A DNA stretch of 51,950 nt, taken from NCBI GenBank assembly GCA_028278665.1, contig JAQAJI010000001.1, forward strand, positions 1 to 51,950. The letters run 5' to 3'. The translations under genes and the position numbers were made by a program. Below, piece after piece: positions 1 to 8,722 of this stretch; positions within the stretch are counted from its first letter, which is position 1, and each line of letters begins with the position of its first letter. Source of the DNA: Candidatus Rariloculus versatilis (GTDB lineage Bacteria; Pseudomonadota; Gammaproteobacteria; Steroidobacterales; Rariloculaceae). The notes below the pieces were generated by a model. It was given only the letters and a program-made list of their open reading frames with translations. It was not told where the DNA came from and ran no database searches.

Positions 1-437
1 GCCGCGCCGGCGTGCTCGCAGCGCGTCAGCCGATCGAAGCGCTGCCGGCCGTATTCCGCCATCTCGGCGCGGCGGGCCTTGAAGTGTTCCTCGTAGGGCG
101 GAGTGAGCACGCCATCGCGGATTGTGCCTCCGGAGCTCATCGTGATCGCAAGCGTGCCGTTCTCGAAGAATATGGCCGGCATCGTGTTGTTGCCGCTCGA
201 CCAGAGCCCGTCCCACACGGGGATCGTCTCCATCGTGTGTTCGGTACCGCCGCCGGCCTGCTCGTACAGATATGCGTAGTGCTCTTCGGCAGTTGCGAAG
301 TCTCTCGGCGGGGGCTCGACGGGCGGCAGCTCGCGTGGCGGCTGCGCACTGAGGCCCTGTATACCGGCGACCGTCATGCAAATCACACCCAGATACGCGC
401 CCCGCAACCACGTCCTGAACGATCCACTAGCCTTCAT
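1..437 (-). CDS. Exported protein of unknown function (3' end beyond window)
   Basis: Reading leftwards from the ATG at 437, an open frame continues to the window edge (145 codons visible). A GAGGA Shine-Dalgarno sits about 8 bases upstream of this ATG. The first 30 or so residues form a signal peptide: a basic start, a hydrophobic stretch ending LGVICMTVAGIQGLSAQ, with cleavage likely after SAQ. A proline-rich linker follows, then a domain containing VWDGLWSSGNNTMPA and TPPYEEHFKARRAEMAEYG. I recognise no named family. It is probably periplasmic or surface-exposed. It is divergent from the acyl-CoA dehydrogenase gene, with a palindromic repeat between them. The longer frames on the opposite strand here lack coding character. 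Confidence 0.7.
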   Translation of the reverse strand, partial: MKASGSFRTWLRGAYLGVICMTVAGIQGLSAQPPRELPPVEPPPRDFATAEEHYAYLYEQAGGGTEHTMETIPVWDGLWSSGNNTMPAIFFENGTLAITMSSGGTIRDGVLTPPYEEHFKARRAEMAEYGRQRFDRLTRCEHAGA

Positions 438-466
438 TTCGTCATTCCTCATGCTGTGGTTATGCC

Positions 467-536
467 CAGGAGCCTGCGCCGCAGGTATTCACGGCTGCAA
501 GTCCGCTTTCGCGACTTCCTGCGGCAAAGGCTCCCG
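467..536. repeat. Palindromic intergenic repeat, copy 1
   Basis: The two ends are inverted: GGAGCCTGCGCCGCAGG on the left and CCTGCGGCAAAGGCTCC on the right. The left end is itself a palindrome (CCTGCG-C-CGCAGG). The middle contains CACGGCTGCAAGTCCGCT and GCGACTTCC. The same left arm, middle and right arm recur at 8559-8722, and a half-copy lies at 27018-27034. The structure is REP-like (a small folded extragenic repeat). No transposase for it is present in the window. Confidence 0.75.
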
Positions 537-729
537 GCGGGCATAGCTTACACAGAATCGCTCATTCATGGTTGACACCTCTTGCGTTGGGGAGAACCGA
601 AGCCACGCTGCTCCGGCGGCTCGATTGCGACCGATGACCGGAACACACGGCGCGGCAACGGCCGATTGCCCGACCATGTCTCTACCCGGTGCTTCGTCAA
701 CGTCAAATGTCCCGATGATTACGTGAAAC

Positions 730-759
730 GTGACCAACTCCGATACCAAATCTGATAAA
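730..759 (+). promoter_or_regulatory. Candidate promoter for acyl-CoA dehydrogenase gene
   Basis: GTGACC (730-735, 4/6 to the -35 consensus) and GATAAA (754-759, 4/6 to the -10 consensus) are separated by 18 bases. This would start transcription near 766 and give a leader of about 30 bases that includes the GGGGAG Shine-Dalgarno at 784-789. It is a pattern match only. Confidence 0.35.
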
Positions 760-795
760 CATGTACGGATAACATGGCGAGTTGGGGAGTGGTAC

Positions 796-1962
796 ATGAA
801 CGAAACCGTGCCGTTTGACGCGGCGGACGAGGCCCAGTTGCTCGATGCCATCGATCGCTGGGTCGACGCTGAGGTCAGTCCGGTCGTCAAGGAATACGAT
901 CACGCCGATCGCTGGCCTGCCGAGCTCGTGGAACAAATGAAGGCGCTGGGCCTCTTCGGGGCGACAGTGGGCGCCGAGTTTGGAGGCCTTGGGCTACCTG
1001 TAACGACGTACGCGAAGATCGTCATGCGCATCTCCTCGGTCTGGATGGCGCTCACGGGGATATTCAACTCGCACCTCATGCTTGCGCTGTCGATTGAAAG
1101 GTACGGTACGCCCGAGCAGAAGTCCGAGTGGCTGCCGAAACTCGCCTCGGGCGAGATTCGCGGCGGTGTTGCGCTCACGGAGCCCAATGCCGGCACGGAT
1201 TTGCAGGCAATCCGCACGACAGCGCGCCGCGACGGCGACCACTACGTCATCAACGGAACCAAGACCTGGATTTCCAACGGCATCGAAGGTTCCTGCGTCG
1301 CCTTGCTCGTCAAGACCGACCCGGAGGCTCAGCCGCGCCACAAGGGCATGAGCCTGTTCATCGCGCCAAAGATGGACGGCTTCACGACCGGCAACAAGTT
1401 CGAAAAGCTCGGCTACAAGTGCATCGATTCGGCAGAGCTCGTATTCGACGGCTATCGCGTACCGGCTGAATGTCTCATCGGTGGTGTCGAGGGGCAGGGG
1501 TTTTACCAGGTTACGGGCGGCCTGGAGCTCGGTCGCATCAATGTCGCGGCGCGCCGAGCCGGTATGGCACAAGGAGCACTGCAACTGGAAACCGACTATC
1601 CCCGGACCCGCCGCACGTTCGCCAAGCCGATCTGCGAGCATCAGCACATTCAGCTCAAACTCGCGGATATGGCCACGAGAGCACACGCGGCCCGATTGCT
1701 GACGCTCGACGCCGCGGCCGCATTCGATCGAGGCGATCGCTGCGATCTCGAGGCCGGCATGGCGAAGTACTTCGCTTCGGAGGCCGCATTCGAAAACAGC
1801 AGTGAGTCACTGCGCATTCATGGCGCTTACGGCTATTCGAAGGAATACGATATCGAGCGATTTTACCGCGACGCGCCGCTGACGATCATCGGCGAGGGTA
1901 CCAACGAGATTCAGCGTATCATCATCGCCCGCCAATGGATCAAGCGGAATTCCATCGCATGA
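796..1962 (+). CDS. Acyl-CoA dehydrogenase
   Basis: A flavoprotein of 388 residues, the usual family size, oxidising an acyl-CoA to the 2,3-enoyl-CoA with FAD and passing electrons to ETF. The first family signature is LTEPNAGTDLQ. The C-terminal FAD-binding helix region reads RIHGAYGYSKEYDIERFYRD, followed by IIGEGTNEIQR. Glu367 of EGTNE is at the position of the catalytic base in medium-chain-type enzymes. The ATG at 796 is chosen because GGGGAG lies at 784-789; the frame is open further upstream but without a better start. The gene stands alone, with no beta-oxidation partners nearby, so the substrate chain cannot be inferred. Confidence 0.93.
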   Translation: MNETVPFDAADEAQLLDAIDRWVDAEVSPVVKEYDHADRWPAELVEQMKALGLFGATVGAEFGGLGLPVTTYAKIVMRISSVWMALTGIFNSHLMLALSIERYGTPEQKSEWLPKLASGEIRGGVALTEPNAGTDLQAIRTTARRDGDHYVINGTKTWISNGIEGSCVALLVKTDPEAQPRHKGMSLFIAPKMDGFTTGNKFEKLGYKCIDSAELVFDGYRVPAECLIGGVEGQGFYQVTGGLELGRINVAARRAGMAQGALQLETDYPRTRRTFAKPICEHQHIQLKLADMATRAHAARLLTLDAAAAFDRGDRCDLEAGMAKYFASEAAFENSSESLRIHGAYGYSKEYDIERFYRDAPLTIIGEGTNEIQRIIIARQWIKRNSIA

Positions 1963-2162
1963 TGCCGCTCGAAGGGCCGGGTATTGCTTGTCTGGAAGTC
2001 CGGGGCGCAGGCCCTTCCGGGTCACAGCGCCTGACTGCCGCAGGCCAGTACCCATCCATCAACTTGTCGAGGACTTGTATGCAGATTCCATTGAGGAGTA
2101 TTTCGTTGGTCTCAGAACACTGACAACGGATCGAGGGTGCGCTGGAAGCCCGATTCGTAAAT

Positions 2163-2239
2163 TGGCGCGCCCGGAGAGATTCGAACTCCCGACCACCTGG
2201 TTCGAAGCCAGGTACTCTATCCAGCTGAGCTACGGGCGC
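2163..2239 (-). tRNA. tRNA-Arg, anticodon TCG
   Basis: The reverse strand folds as a full cloverleaf. The acceptor stem is GCGCCCG/CGGGCGC and the D arm GCTC..GAGT. The anticodon stem CCTGG/CCAGG encloses the loop CTTCGAA (anticodon TCG at 2205-2203, reading CGA). The T arm is GGGAG-TTCGAAT-CTCTC. The discriminator is G and the CCA end is encoded (2165-2163). The identity follows directly from the anticodon. Confidence 0.95.
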
Positions 2240-2266
2240 GTCGTGACTGTCCCGGTGGGGACGCCA

Positions 2267-2295
2267 AGTATATGGGGCCGCGCTGCCCATGAGTA
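2267..2295 (-). promoter_or_regulatory. Possible tRNA promoter
   Basis: TATACT on the reverse strand (2272-2267) matches the -10 consensus at 5/6 and lies about 28 bases before the tRNA 5' end. The hexamer 17 bases upstream (TACTCA) is only 3/6 to the -35 consensus. GC-rich bases between the -10 and the tRNA could be a discriminator region of stringent-controlled type. Confidence 0.35.
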
Positions 2296-2312
2296 GCGGG
2301 CGGCGTTCGGTC

Positions 2313-3173
2313 TCAGACGACGAGCGCCTCCACTTTGCGCCGTTCGTTCGTGACGCCGAAGCGTCCGCGCTCGTCCAGCACCGGTCTTGCCAGCGCGCAG
2401 CCCAGGTCGTGGGTAAAGAACAGGCGCACTCCGCGTGCGACCTTGTCCTCGAGAAACAGCCGCTTCTCGTCGATGAGCTGCTCCGGGTACCGATCGTAGC
2501 CCATGGTGACGGGCAGGTGGACCCAGGGGCGGCCCGGGATCAGGTCCGAGCAAAACACGATGCCGCCCTCGCCGCCGACTTCCGCGAGCATTAGGCCGGG
2601 CGTATGCCCTTCGGTATAGCTGAATCGCACGGCATCCCCGAGACTCGCCACATGCTCGTCCTCGACGAGTTCGAGGCGTCCGCTCTCGGCGAGCAGGCGG
2701 TTGAGTTCGGGAATGAACGACGCGCGGTCGCGCGGGTGCGGATCGAGCGCGCGTTCCCAGCCGCGCCGACTGACCATGTAGCGCGCATTCGGAAACAGCA
2801 GTTCGCTCGGTTGGCCCTCTTCGTAGGCCGACAACAGGCCGCCGGCGTGATCGAAGTGCAGATGGCTCAATACGACGACATCGATCTCGTCGTGCGGCGT
2901 CCCGCATTGCTGGAGCGATTCGAGCAGCATGTGCTCCGACTCCATCACGCCGTAGCGCGTCTTGAGCTTCGGCTCGAAGAAGGCACCGATACCCGCCTCG
3001 AACAGCACGCGCTTGCCGTCCAGGTCATCGACGAGCATCGCGCGGCAGGAAAGTTCGACGAGGTTGCGCTCGTCGGGCTCCATCCACCGCGCCCAGAGCG
3101 CGCGCGGCGCGTTGCCGAACATCGCGCCGCCGTCAAGGCGCTGACGATTTCCTTCTACAGACCAGACGTGCAT
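2313..3173 (-). CDS. MBL-fold metallo-hydrolase
   Basis: A 286-residue metallo-beta-lactamase-fold hydrolase. The metal-binding signature HLHFDH is at residues 104-109 (His104, His106, Asp108, His109). The further expected ligands are His190 in YTEGHTPG, Asp210 in FCSDLIPG and His255 in FFTHD. The layout matches the lactonase/AHL-hydrolase-like branch, in which a soluble two-metal enzyme opens an ester or lactone ring. No signal peptide is evident, so it is probably cytoplasmic. Substrate is unknown: neighbours are a tRNA and a disrupted dehydrogenase gene, which give no pathway context. The ATG at 3173 is preceded by GAGGCG at a long spacing. Confidence 0.85.
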   Translation of the reverse strand: MHVWSVEGNRQRLDGGAMFGNAPRALWARWMEPDERNLVELSCRAMLVDDLDGKRVLFEAGIGAFFEPKLKTRYGVMESEHMLLESLQQCGTPHDEIDVVVLSHLHFDHAGGLLSAYEEGQPSELLFPNARYMVSRRGWERALDPHPRDRASFIPELNRLLAESGRLELVEDEHVASLGDAVRFSYTEGHTPGLMLAEVGGEGGIVFCSDLIPGRPWVHLPVTMGYDRYPEQLIDEKRLFLEDKVARGVRLFFTHDLGCALARPVLDERGRFGVTNERRKVEALVV

Positions 3174-3358
3174 GGCGAGCGCCTCAACAAAACCCTTGCA
3201 ACGATGATACGCAGTACATCATGGCCCACTTCGCCGAATGCGCATCGCGAGTGCCCCTGCGAAGCCCTTCGGGCCGCACCGAGCAGTCGCAGCCGGCTTC
3301 GGACCGGCCAGGCCCCTGAGCGCCTTCATCGCGATCGAACCGGCACCGGTAGCGCAGC

Positions 3359-4451
3359 TCAATGCCGGATGACGATCTTGCCCATGAAGCTGCCGTTACC
3401 CATGAAGTCGTAGGCTTCCTCAGCCTCATCGAAATCGAACACGCGGTCGATGACCGGATGGATCTCATGTTCTTCCATGAACGCATTCATCGCCTCAAAG
3501 TCGGCTTTCGATCCGACGTAGATGCCCGACGCCATGCACGGGGATGGGCGGGGCTGCACCGGTAAGTCCGCCGATCAGAGCGACGTGGCCCTCGAACGCG
3601 AGCGCCTGGAGCGCTCTGCTCAAGGTGTCGCGCCCGCCGATTTCCAGTACGTGGTCGACGCCGGCGTCATCAGTCAATGCCCGAACTTCCACCTGCCAAT
3701 CCTCGTTCTCGCGGTAGTTCACCGTGCCGACGGCACCGAGTTCGCGTGCACGGGCAAGCTTTTCGTTGCTCGAACTCGTGATGATGGGTTTCGCACCCGC
3801 GGCCGCAGCAAGAACCAGTCCGAAGCTCGACACGCCCCCCGTGCCCTCCAGCAGTACGTACTCGTCCGGCCGCAGATTCCCGTTCGTGAAGAGCCCATTC
3901 CATGCCGTGACGCCCGCGCAGGGAAGCGTGGCCGCCTCCTCGTAACTGAGGTGATCCGGTATCGCGACGAGGCCGCGTGGAGTCGTGACAATCATTTCGG
4001 CCAGCATGCCGCCGGTGCCGGGACCAGCCCCGCGCGCCGAGGGCCGGACCGCATCGTTGCGCTTGCCATCGACCCACTCCGTGAAAAACGTGCTGGCCAC
4101 ACGGTCGCCGACCTTAAACTCCGTCACGCCCTCTCCCACGGCGACGACTTCGCCGGCGCCGTCGGACAGCGGAACGTTGTCCGTGTAATCGACGCCGCGT
4201 TCTCCGACCGTCTCGTTGAGCATGTACCAGTCGCGGCGGTTCAGCGATGTCGCATGGACCCTGACCAGGACTTCGCCGGGACCCGCGACGGGACGCGACA
4301 CTTCCTGCATCACGAGTGCGTAGCCGTCGCCGCTCCTTTCAAATTGCCACTGGCGAATGGTTTCGGAGGACTGCGCCGCAGCGTGGGTCAGCGCGGTAAG
4401 CACCAGCGCCGTACCGACGGCGGCCGTGGAAAATGATCGTAGTGTTTTCAT
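3359..4451 (-). pseudogene. Exported zinc-free alcohol dehydrogenase/quinone reductase-like gene, frameshifted
   Basis: The product starts at the ATG at 4451 (GGAGAA upstream) with a clear signal peptide ending ALTHAAAQ. A medium-chain dehydrogenase/reductase body follows: GEVLVRVHATSLNRRDW, GDRVAS, the nucleotide-binding LLEGTGGVSSFGLVLA and LGAVGTVNYRE. The frame is good down to LIGGLTGAAPPIP (about 3540), then reads 14 unrelated residues to a stop at 3495. The natural C-terminus (ASGIYVGSKADFEAMNAF to GKIVIRH) is in another frame, 3532-3359. Compared with remembered relatives, 20-30 bases also seem missing at the break (3533-3542). This is a pseudogene or an assembly/sequencing indel. An exported NAD(P)-binding enzyme is odd in itself. 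Confidence 0.75.
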
Positions 4452-4715
4452 GAATGTTCTCCGGGCCACACGGCAACTCGGGTGAAACGCGCCGAGCACC
4501 TCAAAAAAATGAGGACGCTCAGCTTCGGCACATAGGCTGCGCTTGTCAAGGAATCGTGCCCGACCCACGCGACGGCGATGCAGCGCGATCATCATACGTC
4601 GTTCGCTTCAAACACCATCCGGATGTCTTCGCCGTCGCGCACGATCTCGAACGGGAATGCAGTGTCCATGACCCGCGAGTGAACATGACCGTTTCGTATA
4701 AACTACCCACCCGTC

Positions 4716-5390
4716 ATGTTTACCGCCGACGACAAGAGCTTGCGCCAATCGTGGCTCGACGCTGCGCTGTCGCGTTTTGCAGCCGACAACGAAGCCTCCA
4801 TGCGGGAGACGCGCACGCTGCTCGAGAGCATCGTGCAGGATCGGGCGCTGCACGCACGCCTGATCAACACGATGTCGATGCTCGAGCACATGGGCAGTCA
4901 CAAAGTCATGGCGACTTGTCATTCGGCGACGATCGATCAGGCGACGCTCCAGCATGTCGCGGAGGAAGCCCACCACGCGTTTTTCATGAAGCGGCAGGCC
5001 GAGAAGTGCGCCGGCCGGGAGATGACATACGTTGCGCAGGACCTGCTCGCACCGGCCTCGGCACGCATGTATTTCCAGCGGCTCGAAGCGCTCGTCGTGC
5101 GCTTGCTCGCGAAGGGACGCGGCTCACGGGCCGCATATCTGTACATGTCGATGATCGTCGAGTTTCGCGCGTTGTGGTTCTACGGGCTCTACGAGCAATG
5201 CCTCAAGCGAGCCGGGTACGCGATGTCGCTCAAACGTCTTATCGGCGAAGAGCGCCATCACCTGAACGACATGGCGCAGCGGCTCGAGCTTGCGGGCGAT
5301 CTCGATGACGCGCGCGCACGCCGGCTTCTCGACGCGGAACGGCGGCTCTATCGCAGGTTTCTCGGCGCGCTCAAGCGTGCGACAGCCTGA
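4716..5390 (+). CDS. Ferritin-like di-iron helical protein
   Basis: 224 residues, almost all predicted helical, with no signal peptide. Spaced carboxylate and histidine residues fit a four-helix di-iron site: Glu57 in helix one, EEAHH at 83-87 (E-x-x-H), Glu149 in VEFRALW and EERHH at 178-182 (E-x-x-H). This is the two E plus two ExxH layout of ferritin-like oxygenases and oxidases. I do not recognise a named family; the function could be iron-dependent oxidation or storage. No Shine-Dalgarno precedes the ATG. TATAAA at 4697-4702 lies only 13 bases upstream, so the message may be leaderless. The gene converges with the HpaB-family gene. Confidence 0.7.
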   Translation: MFTADDKSLRQSWLDAALSRFAADNEASMRETRTLLESIVQDRALHARLINTMSMLEHMGSHKVMATCHSATIDQATLQHVAEEAHHAFFMKRQAEKCAGREMTYVAQDLLAPASARMYFQRLEALVVRLLAKGRGSRAAYLYMSMIVEFRALWFYGLYEQCLKRAGYAMSLKRLIGEERHHLNDMAQRLELAGDLDDARARRLLDAERRLYRRFLGALKRATA

Positions 5391-5495
5391 ACGGCTGGCG
5401 CTTTCGGGCACGAGAACCTGCCGCCAGGCCAACCACGCAGCGCGGCTGACGGCGCCACCGGAAGCGCAGGAGCCGTCCTGCCGCGCCCGAGCCGC

Positions 5496-6938
5496 TCAGA
5501 ACTCGCGCGCGAGCAGTTCGCGCACGCGCTCGACGTAGCGTTCCTTGTCGTAGAGCTTGTAGAAGACCGACGCCATGACGTTCTGCGGCCCGAAGAAGAA
5601 CCGCTCGTAGAGCGCCTGGCGGCCGCCGAAGCCCGAGATCGCGACGTCGTGGGCGAGCCGGAAGAGCGCAACGCGATCCTTGCTCGGAAGATTGACGAGC
5701 CCGAAGTATTTCTCGACATCGGGCGCGATCTCATTGGCGAAGTCCGCTTCGGTGGGCGTCGCCATGAGCGAGCTCGAGCCGAGCAATTGCACGAGTTCCA
5801 CGAGCCGCGGATACATCTTCGGAAACAGGTTCCGAGCCGTATCGAGCGGCCGCCTGAGCGGCACGTGCAAGCCCCAGCGATCCTCGGCTGCCTGCTGCTC
5901 TGCGCTGTAGAGAAACGCGCGCATCGACTCGGCGATCCACATGGCTTCGGCGATCTGTCCCTGAACGGCCATGTCCCGATCCCGCTCGCTGGCCTGGCAC
6001 ATCGCGCACAGGAGTCCCACGATGAACTCGGCCTTCGCGAGGTTCTTGCACACGACCTGGTGCATCATGTGCACGACGGCGTTGGTGTCGGCAAAGACGC
6101 GGTTGCAAAGATCCGGCGAGTCGTAGAGAAACACGCGCTCCCAGGGCACGAGCACCTCGTTGAAGATCACGACGCAGTCCATCTCCTCGAAGCGTCCGGC
6201 CAGGGGCGAATCAAAGAGCGACTTCCCCGTGTCGTAGCTGTCGCGGCAGATGTAGCGCATGCCCGGCGTGTCGTTGCCGATCACGAAAGCAAGCGCATAC
6301 GGGCGCGCCGATTCGTCGGCCCTGAGCACAGTCGACGGGAACACCGCGATCTCGTCCGATAGCGGACCGAGCGTCGCCAGCAGTCGTGCGCCGTTGACGA
6401 CAAGGCCCGCGTCCGTTTCCCTGACGACGCGCAGCGCAACTTCCTCGCTTGCCAGACCCTTCGCGCTCAGCGCCCGGTTGTAGCTCGGATTGACGAGCGT
6501 GTGGGTCAGCACGAGATCGTCGCGCAGGATGCGCTCGTAGCAGGCACGGATGTTGTCCGCGAATTCCGGGCGATTCTCCGCGAAGTACCCGGCCGCCGCC
6601 GCAAACGCCGTGAACGCGCAGTTCAGGTAATCCGGCGAGCGCCCGACCATACCGCCCGACCACTTCGACCAGTCGTACATGGCCGCGCCGCGCCGGACGA
6701 CGTCGTCAACGGACTTCGGCTGCAGCAGCGCCAGCGGATACCGTTCGCCGTCGGCCTCGAAGGTCAGCAGATCGCGCGTCTCCGGCGCGTGCTGGCGGTC
6801 GAGCAGCCGGGCGAGCGACGCCGCGCCGCGCGCGAGGTCCGGGTGAACCGTGACGTCGGCGACGCGCTCCCCGCCGATCCATACGTCCCTGCCATCGCGC
6901 AGACGCTCAAGATACTGCTCTCCCCGGCATGCACCCAT
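5496..6938 (-). CDS. HpaB/PvcC-family FADH2-dependent monooxygenase
   Basis: 480 residues, the family's usual size. Motifs fit 4-hydroxyphenylacetate 3-monooxygenase oxygenase subunits: the N-terminal RDVWIGGERV, MYDWSKWSGGMVGRSPDYLN, THTLVNPSYNR, the aromatic-rich substrate cap, FEEMDCVVIFNEVLVPWERVF and the C-terminal FFFGPQNVMASVFYKLYDKE. Such enzymes hydroxylate a phenolic ring in the cytoplasm using FADH2 supplied by a separate reductase (HpaC). No HpaC-like reductase or aromatic catabolism gene is seen nearby, so the substrate is open. The ATG at 6938 has AGGGAA upstream. The gene is divergent from the DUF945 gene. Confidence 0.9.
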   Translation of the reverse strand: MGACRGEQYLERLRDGRDVWIGGERVADVTVHPDLARGAASLARLLDRQHAPETRDLLTFEADGERYPLALLQPKSVDDVVRRGAAMYDWSKWSGGMVGRSPDYLNCAFTAFAAAAGYFAENRPEFADNIRACYERILRDDLVLTHTLVNPSYNRALSAKGLASEEVALRVVRETDAGLVVNGARLLATLGPLSDEIAVFPSTVLRADESARPYALAFVIGNDTPGMRYICRDSYDTGKSLFDSPLAGRFEEMDCVVIFNEVLVPWERVFLYDSPDLCNRVFADTNAVVHMMHQVVCKNLAKAEFIVGLLCAMCQASERDRDMAVQGQIAEAMWIAESMRAFLYSAEQQAAEDRWGLHVPLRRPLDTARNLFPKMYPRLVELVQLLGSSSLMATPTEADFANEIAPDVEKYFGLVNLPSKDRVALFRLAHDVAISGFGGRQALYERFFFGPQNVMASVFYKLYDKERYVERVRELLAREF

Positions 6939-7102
6939 GACTTTCCCTCAGTTACTCCATTCGAGCGAAAGGCCCCGCGACGCGCGGTCTCGGGGAACTC
7001 ACTTCAAAGAAATCGACCCAATACTTCAGGTCGCGGCGCGACGAGCCTACCATGGCAGCGGGGACAAGCTGCCTGCCGAAACCTCCCGGAGGATCAGGGA
7101 CG

Positions 7103-8542
7103 ATGAAAAAAGCCGCCGTACTCGTGCTCATCAGCGTTGCCGCGGCGACAGTCGCGCTGCCACCCGTGTTCGGGATCATGACGGAATCGCTGTTCGAGCG
7201 GCGAATTGCGGAGATCAATGATCACACCGCGTGGTCTTTGGAAATCCGCTCATTCGAGCGGGGCTGGTTCAACAGCACTGCGATGATCGAGGTCAGCCTG
7301 GGCAATGAACGGTTCGGGCCGCTGGAGTCGGTGACCGGCGGCGACGCGCTGACAGCCGCGGGCCTGGATCTGCTCGACGAGGGACTTTCGGTCCTCGTCG
7401 ACGTGGCTCATGGTCCGGTCGTTCTGCGCGGCGGGCCGTATGTCGGGCTTGCGAGAGTCTGGGCACGCCCCGATTCGACGCAAGCTGACGTCGCCGAACT
7501 CGAAGGCGGTCTCGGCGTTGACTACCTGTTCGAGTTTCGGGGAAGAGCCAGCTTGTTCGGCGGCCTGCGGTTCGATGCCGACGTGCCCGCCGTTGACTAC
7601 GCGGACGAATTCAGCGAGACCGTGTTCTCGGGCGTGCGGGCCGACGGCCGCCTTGACCGCGACGAACTCCAGTTGCGTCTCGACATCGATTCGGTGGCCT
7701 GGTCGAACCCGATTCTCGCGATCTCTGTCGACACGATCAGCTTGAGTACCGACAGCGAGTACCGCCTGGGCTACCTGGGGCTGGGCAACCTCGAGCTGGA
7801 GATGGGTCAGATGCTGGTCGTGAACCGGACGCTCGGCGGCGAACCGGTCTTCGAAGCGGGAAACATTGCCGTTCGAGGCGAGTCGGATCCGGCCGGCGAA
7901 GGAACGCTCCTTGCGAGTTCCGCGACGTACACAGCCGACTACCTCACCTTTGGCGAACGGTACCGTCTCACGGACGCGCAGATCGTCATGGCGATCGACA
8001 GGCTTGACGCTGAGGCAATGAACGACCTGGTCGAAGCGCAGACGCAGTTCGAAGAGCAGGCTGCGGCAGGGGGCGATCCGATGCCCGTGCTGATGCCACT
8101 GATCGTGCGCCTGCTCGCGGCCGAACCTGAACTGTCGATCGATCCGATCGGATTCGCGATGGACGAGGAACCGTTCCAGGCCAGCGTTCATGTACGAACC
8201 CACGCCGACGCACTGCCGGACCCGGTATCGGCGCTCGCCGCGAGCCCCGTGCTATTCATCGACGCGTTCACTCTCGAAGCCGAAGCCACCGCCTCGCGGG
8301 CACTCGCGCGGCGCATCGCGACCGAGGTCGTCAGGCAGCAACTCGCGGCAAATGCGCCCGGTGGAGTCGTGCTGAGCGGTATCGAAGCGATGGCCGAGGC
8401 GCAGGCCGCTGCGATGCTGGACGCCGTGGTCGCGCAGGGATTCCTGGTCGAGGACGGCGACTCCTACCGTGTCGCGGTCGAGGTCGTGAACGGGGAGTTC
8501 AGTCTGAACGGCCGCCCCTTGCCGTTTCTGTCGTTGCGCTGA
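7103..8542 (+). CDS. DUF945 (YdgA-like) family protein
   Basis: 479 residues. The N-terminus MKKAAVLVLISVAAATVAL is a signal peptide or membrane anchor, followed by the family's early pattern FERRIAEIN...SFERGWFNSTA. The rest is beta-rich with repeated GNLELEMGQMLV-type strands and ends in a helical and strand segment. E. coli YdgA and relatives are envelope proteins with no firm function; size and layout match. The ATG at 7103 is chosen over upstream codons because GGAGGATCAGGGA precedes it and the signal sequence then starts properly. It converges with the DUF6491-like gene across a palindromic repeat. Confidence 0.75.
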   Translation: MKKAAVLVLISVAAATVALPPVFGIMTESLFERRIAEINDHTAWSLEIRSFERGWFNSTAMIEVSLGNERFGPLESVTGGDALTAAGLDLLDEGLSVLVDVAHGPVVLRGGPYVGLARVWARPDSTQADVAELEGGLGVDYLFEFRGRASLFGGLRFDADVPAVDYADEFSETVFSGVRADGRLDRDELQLRLDIDSVAWSNPILAISVDTISLSTDSEYRLGYLGLGNLELEMGQMLVVNRTLGGEPVFEAGNIAVRGESDPAGEGTLLASSATYTADYLTFGERYRLTDAQIVMAIDRLDAEAMNDLVEAQTQFEEQAAAGGDPMPVLMPLIVRLLAAEPELSIDPIGFAMDEEPFQASVHVRTHADALPDPVSALAASPVLFIDAFTLEAEATASRALARRIATEVVRQQLAANAPGGVVLSGIEAMAEAQAAAMLDAVVAQGFLVEDGDSYRVAVEVVNGEFSLNGRPLPFLSLR

Positions 8543-8558
8543 GCGCGCCAGGGACCGC

Positions 8559-8722
8559 CAGGAGCCTGCGCCGCAGGAGTTCACGGCTGCAAGTCCGCTC
8601 TCATCCGCCCCGACGCTCGATCGGTTGAGGAGAATATCGAGCCCTATTTGATGAAACCGATCGCGCAACGGGACGGCGATATCGGATTCTCGCTTTCGTG
8701 ACTTCCTACGGCGCAGGCTCCC
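8559..8722. repeat. Palindromic intergenic repeat, copy 2 with about 95-base insert
   Basis: The left arm GGAGCCTGCGCCGCAGG and the adjoining CACGGCTGCAAGTCCGCT match copy 1 exactly. The right arm (from about 8691) has CGCTTTCGTGACTTCCTACG and ends GGCGCAGGCTCCC. Unlike copy 1, about 95 unrelated bases (roughly 8599-8690) separate the halves. The right arm overlaps the 3' end of the DUF6491-like gene and provides its stop codon. Confidence 0.75.

Larger units (their letters stand above)
438..795. other. Divergent intergenic region with palindromic repeat
   Basis: This 358-base gap separates two divergently transcribed genes. It holds a copy of the palindromic repeat (467-536) and a candidate promoter for the acyl-CoA dehydrogenase (730-759). 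I see no convincing gene between 537 and 729. Confidence 0.6.

Noticed and set aside
12-575. Forward open frame at the left edge
   Set aside because: The reverse strand encodes a signal peptide with a good Shine-Dalgarno; the forward frame has neither motif nor start signal.
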